NCBI RefSeq assembly: GCF_030676415.1
Contig: NZ_JAUUTW010000013.1
Location: 62,001 to 126,000 of the forward strand
Source: Peribacillus frigoritolerans
Lineage (GTDB): Bacteria > Bacillota > Bacilli > Bacillales > DSM-1321
Direction of reading: 5' to 3'
Length of the DNA: 64,000 nt
Shown: positions 1-6,764 of the stretch, in pieces
Layout: each line of letters opens with the position of its first letter
Position numbering within the stretch: position 1 is the stretch's first letter
Made by a program: the position numbers and the translations under genes
Notes under the pieces: model-generated
What the model saw: the letters and a program-made list of their open reading frames with translations, nothing else
Database searches by the model: none
Told to the model about the DNA's origin: nothing

Positions 1-329
1 ATTGTTCCTTTGTCTCCATATTTAGGCTCAATCATAAGGTTTTTGGTTTCCCTATGCGCTTTCATTTCAATAACAGTATCTACAAGTTCAAGGAAGTGGG
101 GGATTTTAGTTGAGTCTGGTTTAATGTTGCAGTCAGAGTTGAAATAAACGTATGGAGAGTGAAGTGTGCTGCATTTGATAAAGTTATCCCTTGTTAAACG
201 CTTTAAAACGCTATTGCAAGAATTTATAGGGTTCTTAAGATGCTTAAAGTGTAATTCAACTATCTGGTTTCTTGACATCATTCTAAATTGTCTCAAGTCA
301 TTAATAATGGCTTTATCCCTTTGGTTCAC
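1..329 (-). CDS. Replication-relaxation family protein (partial, N-terminal part)
   Basis: The gene runs off the left edge, so only about 109 N-terminal codons are visible. It opens at a GTG at 329, with GAGGTG placed 7 nt before it, and overlaps the end of the FtsK-like gene by 17 nt. The visible protein (VNQRDKAIINDLRQFRMMSR...) has the winged-helix-like opening typical of the replication-relaxation (Replic_Relax) family, in which the first 50 residues read like 'D..II..L...R.M...QI..LHF'. Such proteins are thought to help start replication of plasmids and integrative elements. The overlap with an FtsK-like partner and the shared strand suggest one operon. The family call rests on recognition from memory of a partial protein. 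Confidence 0.6.
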   Translation of the reverse strand, partial: MNQRDKAIINDLRQFRMMSRNQIVELHFKHLKNPINSCNSVLKRLTRDNFIKCSTLHSPYVYFNSDCNIKPDSTKIPHFLELVDTVIEMKAHRETKNLMIEPKYGDKGT

Positions 330-1473
330 TATCGAACACCTCATCTAATGAAAATTCATTTACCTTTCGATCTGAGACATCTTCAATTTCTAGTTTTTCT
401 TGTTTCACTTTTAACGGAGCAAGTAATCCTTTAGCTTTTTTCTTGTTCATGTAAGGGACTTGAATCATTATTTCTCCTTCTTTAGTTGAAAGTATCATCC
501 TACCTGCAGTATCTAAATCAACTGATTGCTTCAATCCACTTATTTTTGCATTCGTTTCATCTGACTGTTTACCTGATATCCTAAAGGTAAGGTTATTTTT
601 CAATTGTCCACCTAATGACTTTGCATCACCACGTTGCATTGACAATAATAGATAAACTCCATTAGACCGACCTATACAAGATATACTTTCAATTATTTTC
701 ATTATTTTGGGTTTATCTTTGAGCAATATAACCTCATCAATACACACCACAATTGTAGGTGGCTTATCTTTTAGTTCATAAATACTCTCTACGTCATACT
801 TGTCGAGTAATTTACCTCTACGTTCCATTTCCTTTGCAATTCTTTGAAGTGGAGGTAATAATGCCTGGGCATCCATATAAACACCCATTACATGCGGCAA
901 ACGTTTGTATATTCCAAACTCTGAAAACTTTAAATCACCAAGTAAGAATTGTATTTCATTCGGTGTTTTATGCAGTATTAAAGAGGTCAATATTCCCCTA
1001 ATTAAAGAACTTTTACCACTTCCAGTAGTTCCTGTGAGCAACATATGATGTTCTTCTGCCATGTCCTTTACATTCAACTTACCTGACCTATCTACACCAC
1101 ACATAATAGGAATTATTTTATCCTTCAAATGAGGTTGAATTTTTTTAAACTCGTATGGAATATCTTTTTCCATGTCCTTTGTATAACACCACAATATAAA
1201 CTTCTTCACCTTACCATCTATTTCAATGTTATTACCAAAGCACTGTTTGAATACCCATTCTTGTTTCAAAACTAAATCAGGATTAGAACCATCGGGTAAA
1301 GTAAATGTAAATCGAACAGCTTCACTTTCCTCATCAATATGGACTTCGTGAATCTTAGGATAGCGTGTATACGTCTTTGATTGTGTTGTCGTTTGTTTAT
1401 GAATTCCACCAAGCTTAAATGCCCTCATTAACGAACCACGCAGCTTCATCTTTGTTCTCCATAACTTCATCAT
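313..1473 (-). CDS. FtsK/SpoIIIE-type DNA translocase of a mobile element
   Basis: This 386-residue protein is an FtsK/SpoIIIE-domain ATPase with a Walker A motif GTTGSGKS at residues 148-155 and a Walker B ending CIDE at 244-247. It lacks the four N-terminal membrane helices and the gamma domain of chromosomal FtsK. It therefore resembles the short coupling or translocation proteins of Bacillus conjugative and plasmid-like elements. Its ATG overlaps the stop of the upstream small membrane protein by 4 nt, and its end overlaps the replication-relaxation gene, so the three are probably co-translated. The membrane protein next to it could serve as its anchor. The ATPase family is clear. Whether it acts in transfer or in replication is inference. 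Confidence 0.85.
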   Translation of the reverse strand: MMKLWRTKMKLRGSLMRAFKLGGIHKQTTTQSKTYTRYPKIHEVHIDEESEAVRFTFTLPDGSNPDLVLKQEWVFKQCFGNNIEIDGKVKKFILWCYTKDMEKDIPYEFKKIQPHLKDKIIPIMCGVDRSGKLNVKDMAEEHHMLLTGTTGSGKSSLIRGILTSLILHKTPNEIQFLLGDLKFSEFGIYKRLPHVMGVYMDAQALLPPLQRIAKEMERRGKLLDKYDVESIYELKDKPPTIVVCIDEVILLKDKPKIMKIIESISCIGRSNGVYLLLSMQRGDAKSLGGQLKNNLTFRISGKQSDETNAKISGLKQSVDLDTAGRMILSTKEGEIMIQVPYMNKKKAKGLLAPLKVKQEKLEIEDVSDRKVNEFSLDEVFDSEPKG

Positions 1474-1781
1474 AGGAACGCACCACTAACAGCGAGAATT
1501 AGTTTCCATATAAATCCGAATGCTATACAAGGTATAGCAATATTAACTCCTGTGTGTAGGGCTTCAGCTACATCATAATTTCCCTGTTGTTCAAAAAACT
1601 TTTCCAAGAGGGCAACCGATACAAGTCCAACGCCCATAAGGCAAATTGTAGGATCTAATAAAATAAGTGGACTAACCGAATATAGGTTAATATTCGGACT
1701 AGTTTTCCTTTTTACCTTCTTTTTATCCTTAAAACTTCTGTCCATAAATGAATGCAACTCAATAGTATTCTTTCTTCTCAT
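1470..1781 (-). CDS. Small two-helix membrane protein upstream of the FtsK-like gene
   Basis: This is a protein of about 103 residues. I place the start at the ATG at 1781 (MRRKNTIELHS), because AAAGGAGGA sits 9 nt before it; an upstream in-frame codon at 1814 has no such site. The N-terminal 35 residues are rich in Lys and Arg, and two hydrophobic stretches follow (around SPLILLDPTICLMGVGLVSVALL and the C-terminal AIPCIAFGFIWKLILAV). The stop overlaps the start of the FtsK-like gene (ATGA). A two-helix membrane partner encoded just before a soluble FtsK-like ATPase is common in Bacillus integrative elements. No named family is recognised. Confidence 0.7.
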   Translation of the reverse strand: MRRKNTIELHSFMDRSFKDKKKVKRKTSPNINLYSVSPLILLDPTICLMGVGLVSVALLEKFFEQQGNYDVAEALHTGVNIAIPCIAFGFIWKLILAVSGAFL

Positions 1782-2094
1782 AAGAGTAATTCCTCCTTTT
1801 AAATACTTAGTCAATTACAAATTAAATAAATCCCCCTCGCGCTCCCCCTTAATCCCTCACTACGTTCACTCTTAACAAATGCCTTTGTTTCAGTCATACC
1901 AACAGATTAAACTTGTTTTTCATTGGTAATGATAATAAGTAAAAACAAAGTAACTGATCAGTCGGTAATTAGTTGATTTTTTTCAGATAATTAGTAGGTG
2001 ATTCAATAAAGGATTTGTATCTACTTTGGTAAATGATATGTAGAAAGTTCGTAGATGTTGCTTGTACCTACGAGAAAGGGGAAATTTATTTACA
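1782..2094. other. Intergenic stretch with a purine-rich block and a palindrome
   Basis: No gene is seen. On the minus strand, 1832-1877 reads as a run of GTGAACGTAGTGAGGGATT followed by GGGGGAGCGCGAGGGGGA, a G-rich block unlike the AT-rich surroundings. It lies just ahead of the membrane protein/FtsK operon. A 10-bp palindrome ACTGATCAGT lies at 1950-1959. The block could be the 5' leader of the minus operon or an origin-type element; nothing decides between these. Confidence 0.3.
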
Positions 2095-2532
2095 ATGGTA
2101 GAATATATCGTGTTTTTTGGACTTGTCATATCAGGGTTTGTCTTTCTAGGTTTGGACATACGAAGAAGCAGAGGAGTGACGGTGGATCAATACATTTCCC
2201 CATACTTTGTGGAATTGGATAAATGTCAAAGTCCTATTGAGAAGAAGGTATTAAAAGCATTATGGATGAGGGATTATAAAGTAACTACACAGTATCCGAT
2301 AAGAAGATATAGAATTGATGTGGCATTTCCAGAATATCGACTAGCCATTGAATGTGATGGTAAAGATTTTCATTCAAGTAAGAAAGCTAAAGCACACGAC
2401 AGGAAGCGAGACGCATATCTAAGATCAATCGGATGGAAAACGCTGCGGTTCAGTGGAAGTGCCATCAATGGAAATATGAGCAAGGTGATTACTCGAATTG
2501 AATCTGAAATACAAAAAAAGCACTCTGTTTAA
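2095..2532 (+). CDS. DUF559/Vsr-like endonuclease with N-terminal membrane helix
   Basis: The protein has 145 residues. It opens with one hydrophobic helix (MVEYIVFFGLVISGFVFLGL), then a basic turn, then a restriction-endonuclease-like domain from about residue 45. The motifs SPIEKKVLKALW, RRYRIDVAF and LAIECDGKDFHSS carry the Asp and the E-x-D pattern of DUF559 (the Vsr/MTES_1575 nuclease group). They are followed by K..DRKRDAYLRSIGWKTLRFSG, typical of the family end. I start at the ATG at 2095, with GAAAGGGGA upstream; an earlier TTG at 2062 lacks a site. A membrane-tethered member of this family is unusual. Substrate and role are unknown; in this context it may belong to the element's cargo. 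Confidence 0.75.
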   Translation: MVEYIVFFGLVISGFVFLGLDIRRSRGVTVDQYISPYFVELDKCQSPIEKKVLKALWMRDYKVTTQYPIRRYRIDVAFPEYRLAIECDGKDFHSSKKAKAHDRKRDAYLRSIGWKTLRFSGSAINGNMSKVITRIESEIQKKHSV

Positions 2533-2550
2533 AGGGTGCTTTTAAACATT
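2512..2550 (+). terminator. Probable terminator of the DUF559 gene
   Basis: AAAAGCAC and GTGCTTTT arms around a short loop overlap the stop codon and end in a T-rich run. Confidence 0.5.
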
Positions 2551-2654
2551 TTGAGAAAACCACTGCTAGTTAAGGAAATAATTTATTTACAATGCTGTCA
2601 GAAGGACCTTTTGTCTATATAATGTGTATATATTCTATGAGGAAGGTTGGTTTT

Positions 2655-2858
2655 GTGAAATTGAAGGAATTGAGTTTTGAGCGAATCGGTTACATAAAGG
2701 CTCAGTTACAGTTATTTGATGATCATGTATTCTTAATGGCTGAAGATTGTATGCCTGTAAAGCTGTGCCGTGAAAAATATGATGAAGAAGAAGCGATTCA
2801 ATTAGCGATACAGGAATTTGAAAAACTGAATAATGTAATATTGAAGTCTATCGATTGA
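2655..2858 (+). CDS. Small conserved-looking protein of unknown function
   Basis: This is a 67-residue acidic protein (VKLKELSFERIGYIKAQLQLF...). I start at the GTG at 2655 because GAGGAAGG lies 8 nt before it. An ATG at 2592 would add 21 residues without a ribosome binding site and would place the TATAAT at 2616-2621 inside the gene. The sequence alternates charged helix (YDEEEAIQLAIQEFEKLNN) with short strands. A hairpin terminator (CTATCGATTGATAG plus T-run) overlaps its stop. I do not recognise a family. Low-complexity AT-rich codon use matches its neighbours in the putative element. Confidence 0.6.
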   Translation: MKLKELSFERIGYIKAQLQLFDDHVFLMAEDCMPVKLCREKYDEEEAIQLAIQEFEKLNNVILKSID

Positions 2859-2874
2859 TAGGCTTTTTGTTTTT
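2845..2874 (+). terminator. Terminator after the 67-residue gene
   Basis: CTATC-GATT-GATAG hairpin followed by TTTTTGTTTTT. Confidence 0.6.
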
Positions 2875-2928
2875 AAAGAGGAAATTTTCTCCTTTTGTCG
2901 AAAGTGTAGATAGGAAGCGGGGGATGAA

Positions 2929-3399
2929 ATGAAAAAAATTATTGAAAAGGACCAAACGGAAGACCTGAAAAAATGGATGATTGATAACTTATTGAGAAAT
3001 GAAGAACTAGGTTATGCAAATCTTTCGAATTATGATGACTACGAATTTGTTGATAAAATGTTTTTTCAAATTATTAAAGACTTTGAAGATCATATATACG
3101 GTGTTAGTAATTCAATTTCCTTTGAAACTTTATCAACTACAACATATGATAAAGTAATGGTTACCGACTGTCGCTTTTCTATTTTTAATGAAATCGAGAA
3201 GAGTATTGGACAAAATGGAGCAATTATTTATGTGGAATACGAAAATGAAGCACTCTGGCATAGTAAGATTTTCTTAAAGTCAAATTTAGAAGAAGCAAAA
3301 GAATATGCTAACATTTTAATTGAATTGGAACTTGCAGGGTTAAAAAATAAGAAAGAAGAAATTATACACCTTAAAGAAAATATTAATAAAAGGTTTTAA
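2929..3399 (+). CDS. Hypothetical soluble protein, 156 residues
   Basis: The ATG at 2929 follows a purine-rich GAAGCGGGGGATGAA. The protein is acidic and AT-rich in codon use, with predicted helices at both ends (residues 1-50 and 115-156, the latter Lys/Glu-rich and possibly coiled) and a central strand region (IIYVEYENEALWHSKIFLKS). No membrane helix, signal peptide or catalytic motif is visible. It stands as a single gene, ended by a good terminator. I do not recognise the family. Its place between a nuclease gene and an SOS-controlled YolD gene suggests element cargo. Confidence 0.6.
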   Translation: MKKIIEKDQTEDLKKWMIDNLLRNEELGYANLSNYDDYEFVDKMFFQIIKDFEDHIYGVSNSISFETLSTTTYDKVMVTDCRFSIFNEIEKSIGQNGAIIYVEYENEALWHSKIFLKSNLEEAKEYANILIELELAGLKNKKEEIIHLKENINKRF

Positions 3400-3408
3400 A
3401 TTATTTCT

Positions 3409-3441
3409 ATATACTCCCAAAGAAATGGGGGTATTTTTTTA
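3409..3441 (+). terminator. Rho-independent terminator
   Basis: ATACTCCCA / TGGGGGTAT arms followed by seven T. Confidence 0.75.
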
Positions 3442-3447
3442 TGTATA

Positions 3448-3470
3448 GATAAGAACAAATGTTCTATAAT
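3448..3470 (+). promoter_or_regulatory. LexA (DinR) SOS box overlapping a -10 element
   Basis: GAACAAATGTTC at 3453-3464 is a perfect GAAC-N4-GTTC match to the Bacillus LexA box. It abuts a perfect TATAAT (3465-3470), so bound LexA would block the promoter of the YolD-like gene 30 nt downstream. Confidence 0.85.
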
Positions 3471-3499
3471 GTAGTTATAGAATGAATGGAGATGTTCTT

Positions 3500-3841
3500 A
3501 TGTCACTAAAAGATCGTGGAAAGTTAAAATGGCAAGGGTTCTTTATGCCTGAACACGTAAAATTACTTAAAGGTTTACAACAAGATTATTACCGTCAGAT
3601 AAAGCCAATATTAGATGAATACCAGTTAGAGGAGTTTGAGAACAAAATACACATAGCTATGGAGTTTAGTTCAGCTGTAAAGTTTACTGTTTGGAAAGAT
3701 GGATTTGACTGGGAGTATGTTGGGATGATACACAAGTTAGATGCGTTGACAAAGGTGATTCACTTAGAGTTGGAAAAAGAGAAGGGGCATATTATAAGGG
3801 TTAAGTTTGAGGATCTTGTAGGGGTAGAGGTTAAAGATTGA
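3500..3841 (+). CDS. YolD-like family protein under SOS control
   Basis: This 113-residue protein has the full YolD-like pattern: DRGKLKWQGFFMPEHV near the N-terminus, a central helix, and a C-terminal region with VKFTVWKDGFDWEYVGMIHKLD and a hydrophobic strand close to the end. I start at the ATG at 3500, with GGAG 8 nt before it; ATG 3482 has no site. YolD-like genes in Bacillus (yqjX, yolD) usually sit next to a UvrX/DinB-type Y-family polymerase and are LexA-regulated. Here the LexA box is present but no polymerase gene follows. The gene may act in trans with a polymerase elsewhere, or be what is left of a pair. The family is clear; the molecular role of YolD is not known to me. Confidence 0.85.
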   Translation: MSLKDRGKLKWQGFFMPEHVKLLKGLQQDYYRQIKPILDEYQLEEFENKIHIAMEFSSAVKFTVWKDGFDWEYVGMIHKLDALTKVIHLELEKEKGHIIRVKFEDLVGVEVKD

Positions 3842-3863
3842 AGAGGAAATTGCATCTTTCTTC

Positions 3864-3926
3864 TATTATATAATTTTACGTGTTACTCTATCGTGTATTT
3901 TCTATAATTTTACTCGTTACTATTTT
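3864..3926. repeat. Imperfect direct repeat in the spacer after the YolD-like gene
   Basis: Two copies of TATAATTTTAC(G/T)(T/C)GTTACT, about 34 nt apart, lie at 3869-3889 and 3902-3923. No gene function is assigned. The copies could be regulatory sites for the small gene at 4011. Confidence 0.4.
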
Positions 3927-4010
3927 CATAGAAAAGTTAATGAAATGTGAATAAAAATTCGATACATGGAAAATATTGTAGTATCAAGGATTATATAAGG
4001 AGGATTTTAG

Positions 4011-4268
4011 ATGATAAAAAATAAAAAAAGAAGTTTAAAGCCTAAAGAGGGACAAGCTTTTAAAAAGCAATATCCTACTAGGGATACTAGAGGAAGATTC
4101 GCAAAAAAGTCAGATATGGAATTCAAACTAAGATCCACAAAGTTGGTCAAACTTAAAGGAACATACGGGTCATTTTTAGTAAAAGAAAGATTGTTTTTTA
4201 ATAATTTCATCAGTGCTACTATTACAATCGGATTAATTAGTACTTTAATAAAAATAATTATGATTTAA
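4011..4268 (+). CDS. Small basic protein with C-terminal membrane helix
   Basis: This 85-residue protein is preceded by AAGGAGG at a spacing of 9 nt, a near-ideal site. The first 40 residues are very rich in Lys and Arg (MIKNKKRSLKPKEGQAFKKQ), and the last 20 form a hydrophobic helix (ISATITIGLISTLIKIIMI). It may bind nucleic acid or phospholipid and sit at the membrane. The family is not recognised. The very AT-rich codon use matches transferred DNA. Confidence 0.55.
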   Translation: MIKNKKRSLKPKEGQAFKKQYPTRDTRGRFAKKSDMEFKLRSTKLVKLKGTYGSFLVKERLFFNNFISATITIGLISTLIKIIMI

Positions 4269-4705
4269 GGGAATAATCTTTTGTTTCCGAGGTGCTGGAA
4301 TGAATGAAACTGACAAGATAAAAGAAAATAAATAGCAAAAGGTTAGGATAAAAAATTTCAAAGTAAATTTTAAATTTAACACTAAAGGACTACTATGAAA
4401 AAGAAGAAAATCTATTGTTAAGAAAATAAAAAAGGAATGATAAAGTAGATGGTTGAACAAAGGAAGAAACCCAAGTTGAAAAGTCTAAAGGTAAAACAAA
4501 ACTGTGGATCAAAAGTAGAACATTCCTAAATGAATTTACAGTAGACGAATACTTGCAAAAGGAAGTAAATTTAATCGTAACAAAATATTCAAAGTGAACG
4601 AAAAAAAGCTAAGGAATATACCTTAGCTCAATAAAGGGGAATTTCTATGAAAAAGAATTAGCTGGGTTATAATTATTATTTACAATAAAATACCTTTTAT
4701 ACAAA
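4269..4705. other. Decayed coding remnant and hairpins, no intact gene
   Basis: No intact gene is seen. From about 4455 to 4600 one frame reads TKEETQVEKSKGKTKLWIKS... and continues to ...EYLQKEVNLIVTKYSK without a start codon. An out-of-frame ATGGTTGAACAAAGG precedes it, so a one-base shift seems to have broken a small Lys-rich protein. A hairpin AGCTAAGG-AATATA-CCTTAGCT lies at 4608-4629. Confidence 0.35.
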
Positions 4706-4738
4706 AACCACCAGTTTATTTTGATTGGCGGTTTTTTG
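4706..4738. terminator. Bidirectional terminator
   Basis: AAAACCACCA / TTGGCGGTTTT arms with A- and T-runs on the two sides. It ends the Xre repressor gene on the minus strand. Confidence 0.65.
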
Positions 4739-4972
4739 CTATTTAACATCAAAAGTAATAAATTCATTTATGTTGCTAATTTCCAAAGCACTTGCAATAT
4801 TTTCAATTAATTCTTTGTTTAGTGATTTTCTCTGATTGTTATATAACTCACTGATTGAAGCTGTTCTAACATCCTTATCTAACTTTTCTTTAATTAATTC
4901 CACTAATTCCTTTTGTGTCATGTTTCTTTCCTTTAGAATTTCATCCAATCGTACCCTTAAAACAATCTTCAT
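4739..4972 (-). CDS. Short Xre/Cro-type repressor, probably autoregulated
   Basis: This 77-residue protein is essentially one Cro/C1-type helix-turn-helix: RLDEILKERNMTQKELVELI, then SISELYNNQRKSLNKELIENIASALEI, with the usual 'ASISELYN' recognition helix. It has no dimerisation or peptidase domain. Its promoter is clear on the minus strand: TTGCGT (5036-5031), a 17-nt spacer, TATAAT (5013-5008). A probable operator overlaps the -35. Two more copies lie upstream in the divergent promoter. This arrangement is typical of small switch regulators of mobile elements. Its target appears to be itself and the divergent leader and gene at 5314. Confidence 0.8.
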   Translation of the reverse strand: MKIVLRVRLDEILKERNMTQKELVELIKEKLDKDVRTASISELYNNQRKSLNKELIENIASALEISNINEFITFDVK

Positions 4973-5007
4973 TTAAATCCCCCTAACGAACATTACCTAT
5001 TAACGAT

Positions 5008-5036
5008 ATTATACCTTGGAAAAATAAATTACGCAA
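5008..5036 (-). promoter_or_regulatory. Promoter of the Xre repressor
   Basis: -35 TTGCGT (5036-5031), 17 nt, -10 TATAAT (5013-5008) on the minus strand. Operator copy 1 covers the -35. Confidence 0.7.
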
Positions 5037-5117
5037 TTTCGTATTTTAGAGCTTGCAATTACGAAATAACGGAATTATAATAAGTTCAAGAGTTAAAAAA
5101 TACGAAATAACGTAATT
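5026..5117. promoter_or_regulatory. Three operator-like repeats for the Xre repressor
   Basis: Three copies of a near-palindrome ATACGAAATAACGTAAT lie at 5026-5047 (inverted orientation), 5057-5076 and 5098-5117. Their centres are about 30 and 41 nt apart, close to three and four helical turns. Copy 1 covers the repressor's -35, and copy 2 lies between the -35 and -10 of a divergent promoter. Confidence 0.75.
5054..5081 (+). promoter_or_regulatory. Divergent promoter reading rightward
   Basis: TTGCAA (5054-5059), 16 nt, TATAAT (5076-5081). The spacer is filled by operator copy 2. The next gene starts 233 nt downstream, leaving a long leader. Confidence 0.65.
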
Positions 5118-5220
5118 TGGTATACGTAGTTCATTACCAACTCATCCAACGTAACAGACAGGTACAGGTGAAAGACTTAAGTATTAATTGAGTTAGGAAC
5201 AGGTGTAATTAGGAAGTTGA

Positions 5221-5280
5221 GGTTGTGGACTTAAACTCCGAGTCCTCTACATTAGTCAGTGTCAGGTTCAATGTGAACCC
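5221..5280 (+). promoter_or_regulatory. Two short hairpins in the leader of the 5314 gene
   Basis: GGACT/AGTCC (5227-5245) and GGTTCA-ATG-TGAACC (5265-5279) can fold back to back in the transcript 35 nt before the next gene. This may be a structured leader; no known riboswitch is recognised. Confidence 0.35.
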
Positions 5281-5313
5281 AACAAAAATTGAATTTAAAA
5301 GGGGATAACCAAA

Positions 5314-5577
5314 ATGACAACTCAAACAATCGAAGCTACAAAAGTATACGTATCAATCGATAATGCCGCACAGTGGATCGTATTAGAAGAACAAATGCTA
5401 GCAGGATTCAATTATCAACTTGCTTCTATAGAAGACCTTCACGACTACGTATCAGCTACTGGTGAATTCTTTACATATAACGTTGAAACTGCAGAAGGTG
5501 TTGCTAAATGGCACACAGAGGATTACCCAGAAGAGTCTCCAAATGATTATGTATGTGAATATCGGGTGATTAACTAA
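5314..5577 (+). CDS. Small acidic protein controlled by the repressor switch
   Basis: This 87-residue protein starts at an ATG preceded by AAAGGGGAT. It is acidic, has no membrane segment, and is rich in strand-forming stretches (KVYVSIDNAAQWIVLEEQM and FFTYNVETAEGVAKWHTED). It is the first gene after the operator-bearing rightward promoter, so it is probably switched by the Xre protein. Its stop (TAATG) overlaps the start of a broken downstream frame. I do not recognise the family. Small acidic proteins in this position in mobile elements may be DNA mimics or modulators, but that is only a guess. Confidence 0.6.
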   Translation: MTTQTIEATKVYVSIDNAAQWIVLEEQMLAGFNYQLASIEDLHDYVSATGEFFTYNVETAEGVAKWHTEDYPEESPNDYVCEYRVIN

Positions 5578-5713
5578 TGAATAACAGAAACCTTCCGTCC
5601 ATTACTCTGCCAATGATGTCCTCCAAGAAATTATCACAGCCACTGAGTTAGAGATTACCGAGTTAAAGAATACGATAGGAAAGATAATAAAGAAGCTGCG
5701 AAAGTCACGGTAG
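5577..5713 (+). pseudogene. Frameshifted small gene overlapping the end of the 5314 gene
   Basis: The ATG at 5577 overlaps the previous stop and reads MNNRNLPSITLPMMSS... for only 24 codons. A second frame from about 5600 reads HYSANDVLQEIITATELEIT... and runs to ...KKLRKSR with a stop at 5713 but no start. Joined by a one-base shift they give a coiled, Lys/Glu-rich protein of about 45 residues. The overlap suggests it was co-translated with the 5314 gene. Confidence 0.4.
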
Positions 5714-5923
5714 AAGTGTTATTCGCTTCAATGATAAAGCTGACATCTTATGAGGAAATGCGAAAGTCTTTACCTAAACGTAGTAGGGAGGGGAGAATTT
5801 TTAAATTTGGATTATCGGATCACGAGGTAGTGTGAACAAATATGGGGTGTGTTTGACAAGGTCATAGTGTCAAAGAAATAGCACTGTCGACACAAACTGT
5901 GAAGTAAGAAGAAGGTGAAATAA

Positions 5924-6057
5924 ATGGCTAGTTGTCTTGAATGTAGTGATTGGATAGATCCTAGAAGATGCTTTGTGAGAAGTGTGAAGCTAAGGCTATT
6001 GCGGTTTGGACTAAGCTTTCTAAAGGGGAACAAGAGAGACTACTCAAAAAGAAATAG
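5924..6057 (+). pseudogene. Broken mini zinc-finger gene
   Basis: The ATG at 5924 follows GAAGAAGGTGAAATAA and reads MASCLECSDWIDPRR. In the next frame the sequence continues CEKCEAKAIAVWTKLSKGEQ and ends LLKKK at a stop at 6057. Joining the two frames by a small indel near 5970 gives a protein of about 43 residues with two CxxC knuckles (CLEC and CEKC). It looks like a short zinc-binding protein of phages or elements that has lost its frame. The alternative is a 45-codon unbroken frame to 6061 with a meaningless second half. Confidence 0.45.
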
Positions 6058-6075
6058 TTGACACATGATGTGCAG

Positions 6076-6183
6076 CTAAGAAAGGTTACTTTTGCTGAGG
6101 GCTTGATAAATCATAATAACGCCATATAAAGATGCAACAATAATGCCAAGAATTGAAAAGAGCAGGGGGAATTTTAATCGCAT
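6076..6183 (-). CDS. 35-residue single-helix membrane peptide
   Basis: The minus-strand ATG at 6183 has GGAGG 6 nt before it. The peptide starts MRLKFPLLFSILGIIVASLY, continues with one hydrophobic helix and ends in a polar tail (QALSKSNLS). Its composition (basic start, one helix, polar end) is that of a genuine small membrane protein, not a chance frame. No family is recognised. It could be a toxin-like peptide or a regulator of a membrane enzyme; nothing nearby decides. Confidence 0.5.
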   Translation of the reverse strand: MRLKFPLLFSILGIIVASLYGVIMIYQALSKSNLS

Positions 6184-6764
6184 ATAGAACCTCCATATTT
6201 TGATTGTAGCTTTATTATTCCAAAAAGGCGAAGGAGAATTCTTGCTAAGGAAATTTAATAAAACAAACGTTATGGATATGACATATTGAAGTATTCGGTT
6301 TAACCGAACAGTTCGATTAAACGGTGAGGAAATTTACCTTAATTTTCTTTCTTAAGGACAGCTTATTGGTTATTTCCCTGACCGATAACAATAAATTCGA
6401 ATGTGTATCCGAAAGCTCGCAGGAAATTTAGTGCTATATACCGATAATCTTAATCTAGCAAAAACACAATGAGAGTAATCCCCTTCGAAGTATACGATAA
6501 ATATTGGAGGGATTTACTTTTGATAGGTAGTATAACCATTAAACGATTGGGGTGCTTTAAATGGAAAATGGATAAATTCTTACTCATAGAAACCCTCCGT
6601 CTATACTCATTACATCTATTGAAACATTAAAAAACCCGGATAAGGGATACTTTTTTATGTGTGTCCGTTACCGGGGTATAGTTTAACTTAAAGTGTTTTT
6701 TATGAATATTCTCGAAAATACAGCAGATAGTACTAGGGTATCTAATTTTAAAGGAGTGACTAAC
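6184..6764. other. Gene-free stretch with an imperfect palindrome
   Basis: No convincing gene is seen. An imperfect 29-nt palindrome (CGGTTTAACCGAA ... TTCGATTAAACGG) lies at 6296-6324. From 6570 to 6690 a frame reads THRNPPSILITSIETLKNPD without a start. It faintly resembles the broken NNRNLPSITLP frame at 5577, so it may be another decayed copy. Confidence 0.3.

Noticed and set aside
166..348. Plus-strand frame at the left edge
   Set aside because: It lies opposite the replication-relaxation gene, which has the better start, overlap and family match.
2512..2874. CRISPR-like spaced hairpins
   Set aside because: Only two unrelated terminators; no repeated unit. No CRISPR array occurs in the window.
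4739..4972. Antitoxin of a toxin-antitoxin pair
   Set aside because: No toxin gene is adjacent on the same strand; the divergent operators fit a switch regulator better.
5221..5280. Possible tRNA fragment (T-arm-like GGTTCA-ATG-TGAACC)
   Set aside because: No acceptor stem, D-arm or GGTTCGA loop is present; two simple hairpins explain it.
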